Positions 16,696-23,733 of a stretch of DNA of 64,000 bases are shown one piece after another. A model generated the notes under the pieces. It searched no databases. It worked only from the letters and a program-made list of their open reading frames with translations, and was not told where the DNA came from. Location of the stretch: the NCBI RefSeq assembly GCF_039519235.1, contig NZ_CP154351.1:1612001-1676000 (forward strand). The letters are read 5' to 3'. A program made the position numbers and the translations under genes. This DNA is from Micrococcus sp. 2A. Its GTDB lineage: Bacteria > Actinomycetota > Actinomycetes > Actinomycetales > Micrococcaceae. Positions within the stretch are counted from its first letter, which is position 1. Each line of letters begins with the position of its first letter.

Positions 16696-17064
16696 GGCGG
16701 ACTCCCCTTCGGGTGGTCGAGACGACGATGGGCGGTCGGCAGCGGTGCGCGCGGCCGGCTCCACGCTACGCGCTCCCGGCCGCGGATGCCGGTCACCGAG
16801 GTGACGAACGACTCACCCTCGCGGCCTGTGATCGTTGTCATTCACCTCTTGTTCACACTGGGGCCCCGTGCGAGGATTGTTCCCAATGCAATCGACGGGG
16901 GCCGAATCGCCAAGACTCGGTCCCCGTTCTGATGACCGGGTCGTGCACGCCCCGGGGCCCGGCCCAGAGCCCGTGGAGCCCCGAGCGCCCACTTCAGGCC
17001 GCGGCCACGACTCCCCGGGGACCCACGACGGACCCGGGACACTAGACAGAAAGCGAGCATCCCC
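16696..17064 (+). promoter_or_regulatory. Long region upstream of whiB1
   Basis: 369 nt without a gene. On the plus strand TGTGATCGTTGTCATT (16827-16842) has a full left half-site of a CRP-type operator (TGTGA-N6-TCACA) with a weak right half. TTGTTC (16849-16854) and GGATTGT (16874-16880) could be -35/-10. The remaining about 180 nt to whiB1 has no recognisable ORF or terminator and would be a long 5' UTR. AAAGCGAG precedes the whiB1 ATG. In mycobacteria whiB1 is CRP-controlled, which makes the half-site worth testing. Confidence 0.35.
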
Positions 17065-17313
17065 ATGGATTGGCGCAGCAAGGCCGCGTGTCTCGACAAG
17101 GACCCGGAGCTCTTCTTCCCGGTGGGCAACACCGGCCCGGCCCTCCTCCAGATCGAGGAGGCCAAGGCCGTGTGCCGCACGTGCGACGTGATCGACACGT
17201 GCCTCAAGTGGGCCATGGAGTCCGGCCAGGACTCCGGCGTCTGGGGCGGCATGAGCGAGGACGAGCGCCGGGCCATGAAGCGCCGGGCCGCCCGCGCGCG
17301 CCGCGCGTCCTGA
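17065..17313 (+). CDS. whiB1: WhiB1/WblE iron-sulfur transcription factor
   Basis: 82 residues, nearly colinear with mycobacterial WhiB1 and Streptomyces WblE: MDWRSKAACLDKDPELFFPV, cluster cysteines C9, C37, C40 and C46, and the G-V-W-G-G turn followed by MSEDERRAMKRR. It holds a [4Fe-4S] cluster, binds sigma-A region 4 and senses NO; in mycobacteria it is essential. The downstream gene is convergent pdtaS. The whiB1-pdtaS neighbourhood is conserved with mycobacteria (Rv3219-Rv3220c). Confidence 0.95.
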   Translation: MDWRSKAACLDKDPELFFPVGNTGPALLQIEEAKAVCRTCDVIDTCLKWAMESGQDSGVWGGMSEDERRAMKRRAARARRAS

Positions 17314-17337
17314 CCCGCCGACGCGGCGTCAGGACGC
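17305..17337. terminator. Bidirectional terminator spanning both stop codons
   Basis: GCGTCCTGAC (17305-17314) and GTCAGGACGC (17328-17337) are perfect 10-nt inverted arms with an inner CCGC/GCGG. The TGA of whiB1 and the TCA (stop) of pdtaS lie inside the arms. Confidence 0.65.
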
Positions 17338-18837
17338 TGGCACCCGCACGCTGACACGCGTGCCGCCGTCGGGGCGCCGCTCCCAGCGGATGGCGCCCCG
17401 CAGGTCCCCCTCCACCAGCGTCTGCACGATCCGCAGCCCGAGCCCCGACGACGTCGGCGCCGGCTGGAAGTCGCCCGCCTCCCCCTCGAGGGGAGCCCCT
17501 GTTCCGCCGTCCTCCACCGTGACCACCAGGACACGGCCCGAGGGCGTGTCCTCCTGACGCGCGCGCAGCGCGACGTGCCCCCCGCCCGGCCCGGTCCCAT
17601 GCTCCACCGCGTTCGTGGCCAGCTCGTTGAGCACGAGGGCCAGCGGCGTGGCCACGTGCGTCGGGAGCTCGCCGAACTCCCCCGTCACCTCCGTGGCGAG
17701 CGGCCGGCCGTCGCCCGCCACCTCCACCGCGAGCCGGAACTGCCGCTGCAGGAGGCCGTCCACGGGGATGTGGCCGTCGATCTCCTCGCTGAGCGTCTGA
17801 TGCACGAGCGCGATGGTGTCCACGCGCTGCATCGCCTGACGCAGTGCACGCCCGGCCTCAGTGGAGTCCATCCGCCTGGCCTGGATCCGCAGCAGCGAGC
17901 CCACGGTCTGCAGGTTGTTCTTCACGCGGTGGTGGATCTCGCGGATCGTGGCGTCCTTGCTCACGAGACGCTGCTCCTGACGGCGGAGCTCAGTGACGTC
18001 GCGGAGCATGAGGAGCGCGCCCGTCCAGCCGTCACCGCCACGCAGGGGGACACTGCGCACCGTCAGGGTGGCGCCGCCCGCCTGCACCTCGGTGCGCCCG
18101 GCCCGCCGGCCGCCGAGGATGGACCACGCGCCCTCCTCCACGGGACGCCGAGCCGCGGCGGTGCTCAGCAGGATGTCCGTGAGCGCACGACCGAGCAGCG
18201 GTGCGGTCACGCCGAGGCGTCGCAGGGCCGAGACCGCGTTCGGGCTCGTGAAGCGCGCCCGCGAGTCCGCGCCCAGCACCACGAGCCCGTCGCCGACGCG
18301 CGGGGTCCCCCCGATCCAGAAGGCCGGCGGATCCTCCGGGTCGGGCCAGCGGCCATGCTGCATCATGTCGAGCAGCTGGTCCGCGGCAGCGCCGTAGTTC
18401 TCCTCGATCGCCGAGCGGGCGGGCCGGCTGTTCGGGTCCGCGTGGGCGCTGACCACGCCGATCACCCGCCCCTCGCGGACCACGGGCCACAGCCGCACCT
18501 GGAGGGTGCCGCCAGGAGCGACCACGGGCTCCACGCCCTCGCCCGGGGCGTCGGCCCACCACACCCGGTCCACGAGGGCACGCAGGTCGGCGCGGACCCG
18601 AGAGCCGACGATGTCGCGCTGGAACAGCGTGGGGGCCGTGAAGGGACGCACCTGGGCCACGGCCACGTAGCCGCCGGCCGGCTCGGTGTGCGGCACGGGG
18701 TACCAGAGGACGAGGTCGGCGAGGCCGAGATCGGCCACGAGCTGCCAGTCCCCCACGAGCATCTGCAGCCAGGAGCGCTCCTGCTCCCCCAGGTCGGGGT
18801 GCGAGTTCAGGGGGTCCGACGCGAGAGTGCTGACCAT
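17329..18837 (-). CDS. pdtaS: PdtaS-type two-component sensor histidine kinase
   Basis: 502 residues: N-terminal GAF-like sensor (about 20-150), PAS domain (about 185-285), HisKA_2 with the HWE-like H-box IREIHHRVKNNLQTV (His near 307) and a HATPase_c domain with N box LNELATNAVEHG and G box GLGLRIVQTL. No transmembrane helix, so it is a soluble kinase. This is the Rv3220c type, whose partner PdtaR is an ANTAR RNA-binding regulator. No pdtaR is in this window. The ATG at 18837 lies 6 nt after a TAGGCT -10 box. It overlaps the end of the CpaE-like gene by 31 nt. Confidence 0.93.
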   Translation of the reverse strand: MVSTLASDPLNSHPDLGEQERSWLQMLVGDWQLVADLGLADLVLWYPVPHTEPAGGYVAVAQVRPFTAPTLFQRDIVGSRVRADLRALVDRVWWADAPGEGVEPVVAPGGTLQVRLWPVVREGRVIGVVSAHADPNSRPARSAIEENYGAAADQLLDMMQHGRWPDPEDPPAFWIGGTPRVGDGLVVLGADSRARFTSPNAVSALRRLGVTAPLLGRALTDILLSTAAARRPVEEGAWSILGGRRAGRTEVQAGGATLTVRSVPLRGGDGWTGALLMLRDVTELRRQEQRLVSKDATIREIHHRVKNNLQTVGSLLRIQARRMDSTEAGRALRQAMQRVDTIALVHQTLSEEIDGHIPVDGLLQRQFRLAVEVAGDGRPLATEVTGEFGELPTHVATPLALVLNELATNAVEHGTGPGGGHVALRARQEDTPSGRVLVVTVEDGGTGAPLEGEAGDFQPAPTSSGLGLRIVQTLVEGDLRGAIRWERRPDGGTRVSVRVPAS

Positions 18838-20432
18838 GGGACCAGCCTACGGCCGCTCCCCCGCCGCCCTGCGGCAGCGTCGTCCTCCGTGCCCGACCGC
18901 GTCGCCCGCCGCCGACGGCGCCCGTCCCCCGGCGGCACGGCCCCCTCCCTGCGCGCGAGGGACGCGACGGCCCGGCGCAGGGGGCTGGACGGGGCCGCCT
19001 CGGCGAGCACCTGCCCGCCCAGCAGTGCACGGTCCGCGGCGCCCGGGTCCCACGGAAGGAACGCGGCCACGGGCACGGGAGGTCCGTAGCGCGCCCAGAC
19101 CGAGCTCACCTGGGCCCGCGGCGACACCCCGGACGCCCCGGCCCGCGTGCGATTCACCACCACGCCGACGCCCTCGGCGGTCACCGCGCGGCCGAGGGCC
19201 TCGACCCCTCGGATGAGGCGCGGGAGGCCCACGGCGTCCGCCGTCCCCACCGCCAGCACCCGGTCCGCGGCGCCGAGCGCGGCGAGCGTGGCGGCGTTGC
19301 GCTGTGGGGCGGGGACGTCGAAGGAGAGCTCCTCGTCCTCCTCGAGGCTGAAGCCCACGTCCACGACCACGCGGTCCCAGTGCTCGCGTGCCGCGGCCAG
19401 GATGCGCTCGACGGCCGAGCCCCGCACCTCCGGCCAGCGGTCCGGCCGGGACAGGCCCGTGAGCACGTCCATCTCCGCGCCGGCCACACGGACGCGCACG
19501 GCGGCCTCCACGAGGTCGGCGGCCGTGATGCGCTCACGGTCCGCCCGTCGTGCTGCCCGGGACACGCCCGCCGTCTCGTCGGCCAGGCCCAGATGTGCGC
19601 CGACGGCCGGTCCGTAGGTGTCCAGGTCCACCAGGAGGGTGGCCAGCCCCGTGAGCGCCAGCTCGGCCGCCACGTTCACCGCGACGGTGGTGCGGCCCGG
19701 GGCGCCCGTGGGCCCCCAGACCACGACGACCCGACTCGGCCCCCGTCCCGAGGCACCGTCGCCCGGGCCGCCGTCGTCCGTCGCCGCCTTCGGCGCATCG
19801 TCCCCCACGTCCTCGGTCAGCACCGTGGGGGCCGCACCGCCGTCCGTCGTGGCGGCACCCTCGCCGATATCCGGCGCGGGGCCGCCCCACACCTCGGAGA
19901 ACGCGGAGTCCGGCACGGGCTGCCCTGCGAGATCCCAGCGCGCCGTGGGATCGACGCCCACCGGGAGGGATCCGGTGTCGACCTCCACGGTGCCGGGGAC
20001 GGCGTCCACGGAGTCCACGAGGGCCTCCACTCCATCCGGCTCCTCCTCGGCCAGGCCGGCCGTGGGCTGCACCCCCAGTGCGGCGGCGCGCGCCGCGTCC
20101 TGGATCGCGCGGGCCAGCTCGAGGGGCGCGGCGTCGGCGCGCAGGCACGGCACGCCGAGCCCGCGGAGGCGGACCCGCTCGGAGCGGATGTCGCTCAGGG
20201 CCACGATGCCCACGGGCCGCGGGGCCGCCTCGAGCTCGTCCAGGAACGCGCGGGTCAGCTCGTCCGATCCACCGGCCACCAGCACGGCGTCCACCATGCC
20301 GGAGCGTGCGGCCGCGATCAGCTCGGCGAGGTCGGCGGCGCGACGCAGGACCGTGACCTCCCTCTGACTGCGTTCGAGGACCCCGATGAGGTCCGTGCCG
20401 GGCGCCACGGTGACGGCCAGGGAGATCCGCAC
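18807..20432 (-). CDS. CpaE/Ssd-like MinD-superfamily ATPase
   Basis: 541 residues. The N-terminal 130 residues resemble a receiver-like pseudodomain (MRISLAVTVAPGTDLIGVLE). A long acidic Pro/Ala linker follows (residues 130-230), then a P-loop domain starting VVVVWGPTGAPGRTTVAVN (about 238-256). The P-loop is the deviant actinobacterial form GPTGAPGRTT, in which the usual KGG-x-GKT lysine is replaced by arginine. A Switch-like LLVDLDTYGPAVG and VVVDVG follow. CpaE proteins localise Tad pilus machinery; the related Ssd proteins affect septum placement. The next gene upstream is SAF/CpaB-like, but no tadA, tadB or flp is seen here. Confidence 0.75.
   Translation of the reverse strand: MRISLAVTVAPGTDLIGVLERSQREVTVLRRAADLAELIAAARSGMVDAVLVAGGSDELTRAFLDELEAAPRPVGIVALSDIRSERVRLRGLGVPCLRADAAPLELARAIQDAARAAALGVQPTAGLAEEEPDGVEALVDSVDAVPGTVEVDTGSLPVGVDPTARWDLAGQPVPDSAFSEVWGGPAPDIGEGAATTDGGAAPTVLTEDVGDDAPKAATDDGGPGDGASGRGPSRVVVVWGPTGAPGRTTVAVNVAAELALTGLATLLVDLDTYGPAVGAHLGLADETAGVSRAARRADRERITAADLVEAAVRVRVAGAEMDVLTGLSRPDRWPEVRGSAVERILAAAREHWDRVVVDVGFSLEEDEELSFDVPAPQRNAATLAALGAADRVLAVGTADAVGLPRLIRGVEALGRAVTAEGVGVVVNRTRAGASGVSPRAQVSSVWARYGPPVPVAAFLPWDPGAADRALLGGQVLAEAAPSSPLRRAVASLARREGAVPPGDGRRRRRATRSGTEDDAAAGRRGSGRRLVPWSALSRRTP
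18844..18849 (-). promoter_or_regulatory. -10 box of leaderless promoter (pdtaS)
   Basis: TAGGCT on the minus strand, 6 nt before the pdtaS ATG and inside the 3' end of the CpaE-like gene. Confidence 0.5.
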
Positions 20433-20434
20433 GG

Positions 20435-21082
20435 TCAGGCCGCCCCGAGGGCAGGGACCACCGTGATGCGGGCGTCCGTGACCTTCGCGTCAAGCAGGCG
20501 AGGCAGCACGTCCTCGTCCACCATGAGCTGCACGCGTGCGGCGGGTCCTCCCCCCAGGGCGCCCTGGTCCTCGGCGAGCTCGATGATCTCGATCCCCTCC
20601 GCGAGCCGCTGCGGGTCCGCGTGACCGCGGCCGCCCTCCACCGGCGCGGCGACCCACACGTCCACCCGGTCACCGACCCCGACGCCGTCTGGCAGCGGCT
20701 CGTCGAGCTCCACCCCGACGGGCCGGCGACGCTGGGGGTCGACCTCTCCGAGCAGGCGCAGCGGCACCAGCTCGCCCGCCCGCACGGTCCCCGACGCCAC
20801 GCGGCCCGCGGGCGGCGGCCCGTCCGCGCGCAGGTAGAGGTGCCCGGCGTCGCCGAGGTTGGCCTCCGCGGGCGCGAACTGCTCCGCCTCGACGGGGGCT
20901 CCGGGGACGATGTCCCGCGTGGCCGCCCAGTACGAGTGGGTGCGCTGGGAGGCGGAGACCAGGGCGACGACCCCCGCGACCGAGGCGAGCACCAGCACGA
21001 GCCCGACGATCAGACGCGGATCCCGCCACCGCGGACGACGCAGTCGCGTGCCCTCGGCCGGCGCGTTGACGTGCATGGACAC
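20435..21082 (-). CDS. SAF-domain protein (CpaB/RcpC-like)
   Basis: 215 residues: a cytoplasmic basic stretch (RLRRPRWRDPR), one membrane helix (LIVGLVLVLASVAGVVALVSA), then a periplasmic SAF domain (about 55-130: 'WAATRDIVPGAPVEAEQF', 'GTVRAGELVPLRLL'). SAF proteins act in Flp/Tad pilus assembly as CpaB or as antifreeze/flagellar-type chaperones. The start is set at GTG 21080-21082 because AAGGGGGA lies 7 nt upstream; the ATG at 21076 is an alternative. The CpaE-like gene starts 2 nt after its stop, so the two are co-transcribed. Confidence 0.78.
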   Translation of the reverse strand: MSMHVNAPAEGTRLRRPRWRDPRLIVGLVLVLASVAGVVALVSASQRTHSYWAATRDIVPGAPVEAEQFAPAEANLGDAGHLYLRADGPPPAGRVASGTVRAGELVPLRLLGEVDPQRRRPVGVELDEPLPDGVGVGDRVDVWVAAPVEGGRGHADPQRLAEGIEIIELAEDQGALGGGPAARVQLMVDEDVLPRLLDAKVTDARITVVPALGAA

Positions 21083-21333
21083 GGTGGGTCCCCCTTCAGG
21101 ACGGGCCCGGCGAGGGGCCGCGCGGGCCTGAGCACCCCGTCGGTGCCTCCCCCGCTCCGCGCTGGCACCAGGGTATCCACCGACGGCGCGGGATCCCATG
21201 CCTGGCGCCTGGGTGTGGAAAAGTGTCCGGAACCGTCCCGGTCACGATTCAATGGGGGACGACGACGCGGTCGCGACCCCGACCGCGTCCGCCCGCCTCG
21301 GAGCTCCGGGGCGACGACCCGTGGAGGAGCATC

Positions 21334-21570
21334 GTGCAGCGCTTTCTGACCCTGACGGACGTGGCCGAGGTCCTCAACGTCTCGGCCGGGCAGGCTCGCG
21401 CGCTCGTGCGCAGCGGAGAGCTCCAGGCCATCCAGGTCGGAGGCCGCGGCCAGTGGCGGATCGAGCAGTCCTGGCTGGACGAGTTCATCCAGCGCCAGAT
21501 GGAGCGCACGCAGGCCCGCGTGCGGGAGTGGGCGGAGTCCGGGACGGACATGGACGCGGACGTGCGCTGA
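21334..21570 (+). CDS. BldC-like MerR/excisionase-fold DNA-binding protein
   Basis: 78 residues. 'VQRFLTLTDVAEVLNVSAGQARALV' is an excisionase-type winged helix-turn-helix, followed by RSGELQAIQVGGRGQWR, typical of BldC and related small regulators that bind direct repeats head to tail. The start is GTG 21334 with GGAGG upstream; the longer frame from 21223 has no site. It is divergent from the SAF gene (251-nt gap), which it may regulate. Phased 10-bp repeats at 22221-22270 are a second candidate target. Confidence 0.8.
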   Translation: MQRFLTLTDVAEVLNVSAGQARALVRSGELQAIQVGGRGQWRIEQSWLDEFIQRQMERTQARVREWAESGTDMDADVR

Positions 21571-21591
21571 GCCGGCCCGTCGGTCCCGTCC

Positions 21592-22155
21592 TCACTCCAG
21601 CCCCTCCGCGCCCCGCACGAGCCCGACCGCGGAGAACGGCACCACGAGCACGCCCCGCACCGCTCCGCGGCGGCGCGCCTCGTCGCGGGCGTGGCGGGCG
21701 ATGTCCAGGTGGTCCGCGCCGACCCGGTCCACCGTCCCCTCCACGATCACATCGCCCCGCAGGCCGACCACCGTGACGGCGGCACGCGAACGCGCCACGC
21801 CGCGCAGCACCGCCGCCAGCCCGATCTCGCCGGCCACGCCGGCAGGCTCGGGGACGGCGGCGCCCAGCGACCCCTCGACGGCCGCCACCGCGGCCGTCCG
21901 CACGACGGCGGAGCCGCCTCCGGTCAGGTCGACGCCGAACCACGTCCGCCCCACGGTCCGCACCCGGACGTGGAGGGCCTGTCCCTCCACGAGGTGCACG
22001 CGGAGGTCCGCGCCGCGGGCGCCGCGGAGCCGGTCCGCCAGCGTGATCCCGGCCCACTCCGCGCGCGTGAGCTCGGCGGCCTCGGCTACCGTGCCCTGCC
22101 ACCCGAGGTCTGCCCAGCGCGCCTCGATGTCCTCGAACAGTCCGTCCCACCGCAT
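21592..22155 (-). CDS. Conserved actinobacterial hypothetical protein
   Basis: 187 residues; I do not recognise a named domain. An N-terminal MRWDGLFEDIEARWADL leads into an all-beta-looking core (residues 50-120: 'VHLVEGQALHVRVRTVGRTWFGVDLTGG') and a second beta segment 'GDVIVEGTVDRVGADHLDIA'. The layout is similar to short Sm-like or PilZ-like cytoplasmic folds. The gene neighbours a BldC-like regulator and a LysM protein. The start is supported by TAGGCT 6 nt upstream (leaderless). Confidence 0.7.
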   Translation of the reverse strand: MRWDGLFEDIEARWADLGWQGTVAEAAELTRAEWAGITLADRLRGARGADLRVHLVEGQALHVRVRTVGRTWFGVDLTGGGSAVVRTAAVAAVEGSLGAAVPEPAGVAGEIGLAAVLRGVARSRAAVTVVGLRGDVIVEGTVDRVGADHLDIARHARDEARRRGAVRGVLVVPFSAVGLVRGAEGLE

Positions 22156-22161
22156 GCCGCC

Positions 22162-22167
22162 AGCCTA
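22162..22167 (-). promoter_or_regulatory. -10 box of leaderless promoter (hypothetical at 21592-22155)
   Basis: TAGGCT on the minus strand, 6 nt before the ATG at 22155. Confidence 0.5.
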
Positions 22168-22220
22168 GGGGTGCGGCAGCGGCGGGATGAGGTGCGCCGT
22201 CCGTCCGACGTCGCCACGTC

Positions 22221-22270
22221 ACCGAACGACAGCAAACGACATCAAAGGACACCATTGACAATCGAACGGG
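22221..22270 (+). repeat. Phased 10-bp repeats with embedded -35 box
   Basis: Five back-to-back 10-mers: ACCGAACGAC, AGCAAACGAC, ATCAAAGGAC, ACCATTGACA, ATCGAACGGG. Units 1-3 fit A-N-C-R-A-A-S-G-A-C exactly; 5 fits well and 4 poorly. Unit 4 contains TTGACA (22255-22260), a good -35 for the LysM gene. The 10-bp phase places each A tract on one face of the helix, as expected of a cooperative operator array. Confidence 0.6.
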
Positions 22271-22342
22271 ACCAGGTTTGACTATGGATCGTCAAGCGAC
22301 ACCGGCCACGGGGCCGGCACCGCACCAGGCCTGGAGGGGACC

Positions 22343-23116
22343 ATGCCGCACATCCTTGACCATCACGCCGCCCACACAGCGGGGTCCGCGACGCGCACCG
22401 ACGTGGCGGGGACCGTCCTGCTGACCCTCTCGGGGCCCGTCCTGCTCCTCTCGGCCGCCACGTTGACGGCGTCCGCTCCGCACGGCCCCGGCCCTCAGCT
22501 GACGCACGCCCTCGGCCTCGCGGCCGGGGGCGCCGGTGCCCTCCTCCTCCTGTGGTGGTGTCTCGGCGCGCTCGGCATCGCCCTCATGGCGTTCGGTGAG
22601 CGCGCGGGCCACCGCGGGCTCACCCGGATCGGCTCCCGCATGGCCCCCGCCGTGATGCGGCGGGCGGCCTGCGCCGTCCTGGGGCTCCACCTCATCGGTG
22701 CCCCCGCCGCCTGGGCCGCACCCGCGCCGGCCCCCGCCACGGCGGCGGCGCTCGCCGATGCGTCGTGGACAGCCGCACCGAGCCCCACGCCTCGAATCGG
22801 CACGGTCCCCGGACCGCTGCCCGACGCTGGCTGGATGCCGCGCTCCCCCGCCCCTGCCCCGCCCGGCTCCGCGGAGCGGCCGACGCAGGATCGGCCCACG
22901 GTGACCGTGCGGTCCGGGGACTGCCTGTGGGACATCGCCGAGGAGGAGCTCGGCCCGGACGCGACGCTGCGCGAGGTCGACCTGCGCTGGCGTGAGTGGT
23001 ACCGGGCCAATCGGGCGGTCATCGGCGAGGACCCCCACCTGATCCTGCCGGGCACCGTGCTGGTGGCCCCGGTCTTCTCCCCCCATGTCCCCGAGGCCGG
23101 CGGAGCCCGCCGATGA
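22343..23116 (+). CDS. LysM-domain membrane-anchored protein
   Basis: 257 residues. Two or three N-terminal hydrophobic helices (about 20-48, 55-85, 100-125) precede a Pro-rich linker and a C-terminal LysM domain: [19 protein letters not shown], then the long insertion of actinobacterial LysM forms, closing with [11 protein letters not shown]. LysM binds peptidoglycan; the helices would hold it at the membrane. Starts at ATG 22343 with GGAGGGGACC 4 nt upstream. Its stop overlaps the next gene's start (ATGA). The phased repeats upstream suggest its own regulation. Confidence 0.82.
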   Translation: MPHILDHHAAHTAGSATRTDVAGTVLLTLSGPVLLLSAATLTASAPHGPGPQLTHALGLAAGGAGALLLLWWCLGALGIALMAFGERAGHRGLTRIGSRMAPAVMRRAACAVLGLHLIGAPAAWAAPAPAPATAAALADASWTAAPSPTPRIGTVPGPLPDAGWMPRSPAPAPPGSAERPTQDRPTVTVRSGDCLWDIAEEELGPDATLREVDLRWREWYRANRAVIGEDPHLILPGTVLVAPVFSPHVPEAGGARR

Positions 23117-23718
23117 CACGCACGGTCCACTCCGACCCCGGCACCCGTCTCGACCATTCCGCCCGCCGTCCCCCTGCCCTCAGCCTCCCGGAGGATCCCA
23201 TGACCGCTCTCGCCGCCGCCCGCCCGCCCGTCGCCATGTCCCGCCCGTCGTCCGCACCACCCGTCCGAGGGCAGGGCCGCCCTGGCCAGGAGAGCCTGCT
23301 GCACGGCCCTGCCCGCCGGCCCTCCGCACTGCCCGGCACGGAGGAGCTGGCGCGGCGGGCCGCCGCGGAGCAGGGACGTGAGGAGCTGCGTCGCGCCAGG
23401 TCGCTCGTCGCGGTCGTCGCCGTCGCGTGCGTCGAGGTGGAGGCGGGTCGGCGTCCGCTGCGCGACCTCGCCGGCTGGCTCTCCCCGGAGGTCTACGACA
23501 AGGTCGCACGGCGGCTGGAGCTGCTCGCCTCGTCTCCGGCGACGCGCGGCACCGGCACGCCGCCGCCCCGACCGGTGGGCGCACGGGTGTGCGAGGTCGC
23601 CCCCGGCCGGATCGAGGCCAGCGCCACGGTGTTCACCGACGGGCGCGCCCGGGCCTTCGCCCTTCGTCTCGAGCGCCGTCTCAGCCGGTGGAAGGTGACC
23701 ACGGTCGAGATGGGCTGA
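23113..23718 (+). CDS. Rv3235-family protein
   Basis: 201 residues from the ATG that overlaps the LysM stop; an in-frame ATG at 23200 has a better site (GGAGG, 5-6 nt) and would give 172 residues. The N-terminal 80 residues are Pro-rich and disordered. The C-terminal half holds '[26 protein letters not shown]' and '[18 protein letters not shown]', the Rv3235 pattern found beside secA in actinobacteria. Function unknown. It is coupled to the LysM gene and convergent with secA. Confidence 0.82.
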   Translation: MTRTVHSDPGTRLDHSARRPPALSLPEDPMTALAAARPPVAMSRPSSAPPVRGQGRPGQESLLHGPARRPSALPGTEELARRAAAEQGREELRRARSLVAVVAVACVEVEAGRRPLRDLAGWLSPEVYDKVARRLELLASSPATRGTGTPPPRPVGARVCEVAPGRIEASATVFTDGRARAFALRLERRLSRWKVTTVEMG

Positions 23719-23733
23719 CGCCGGCCCGCCCCG

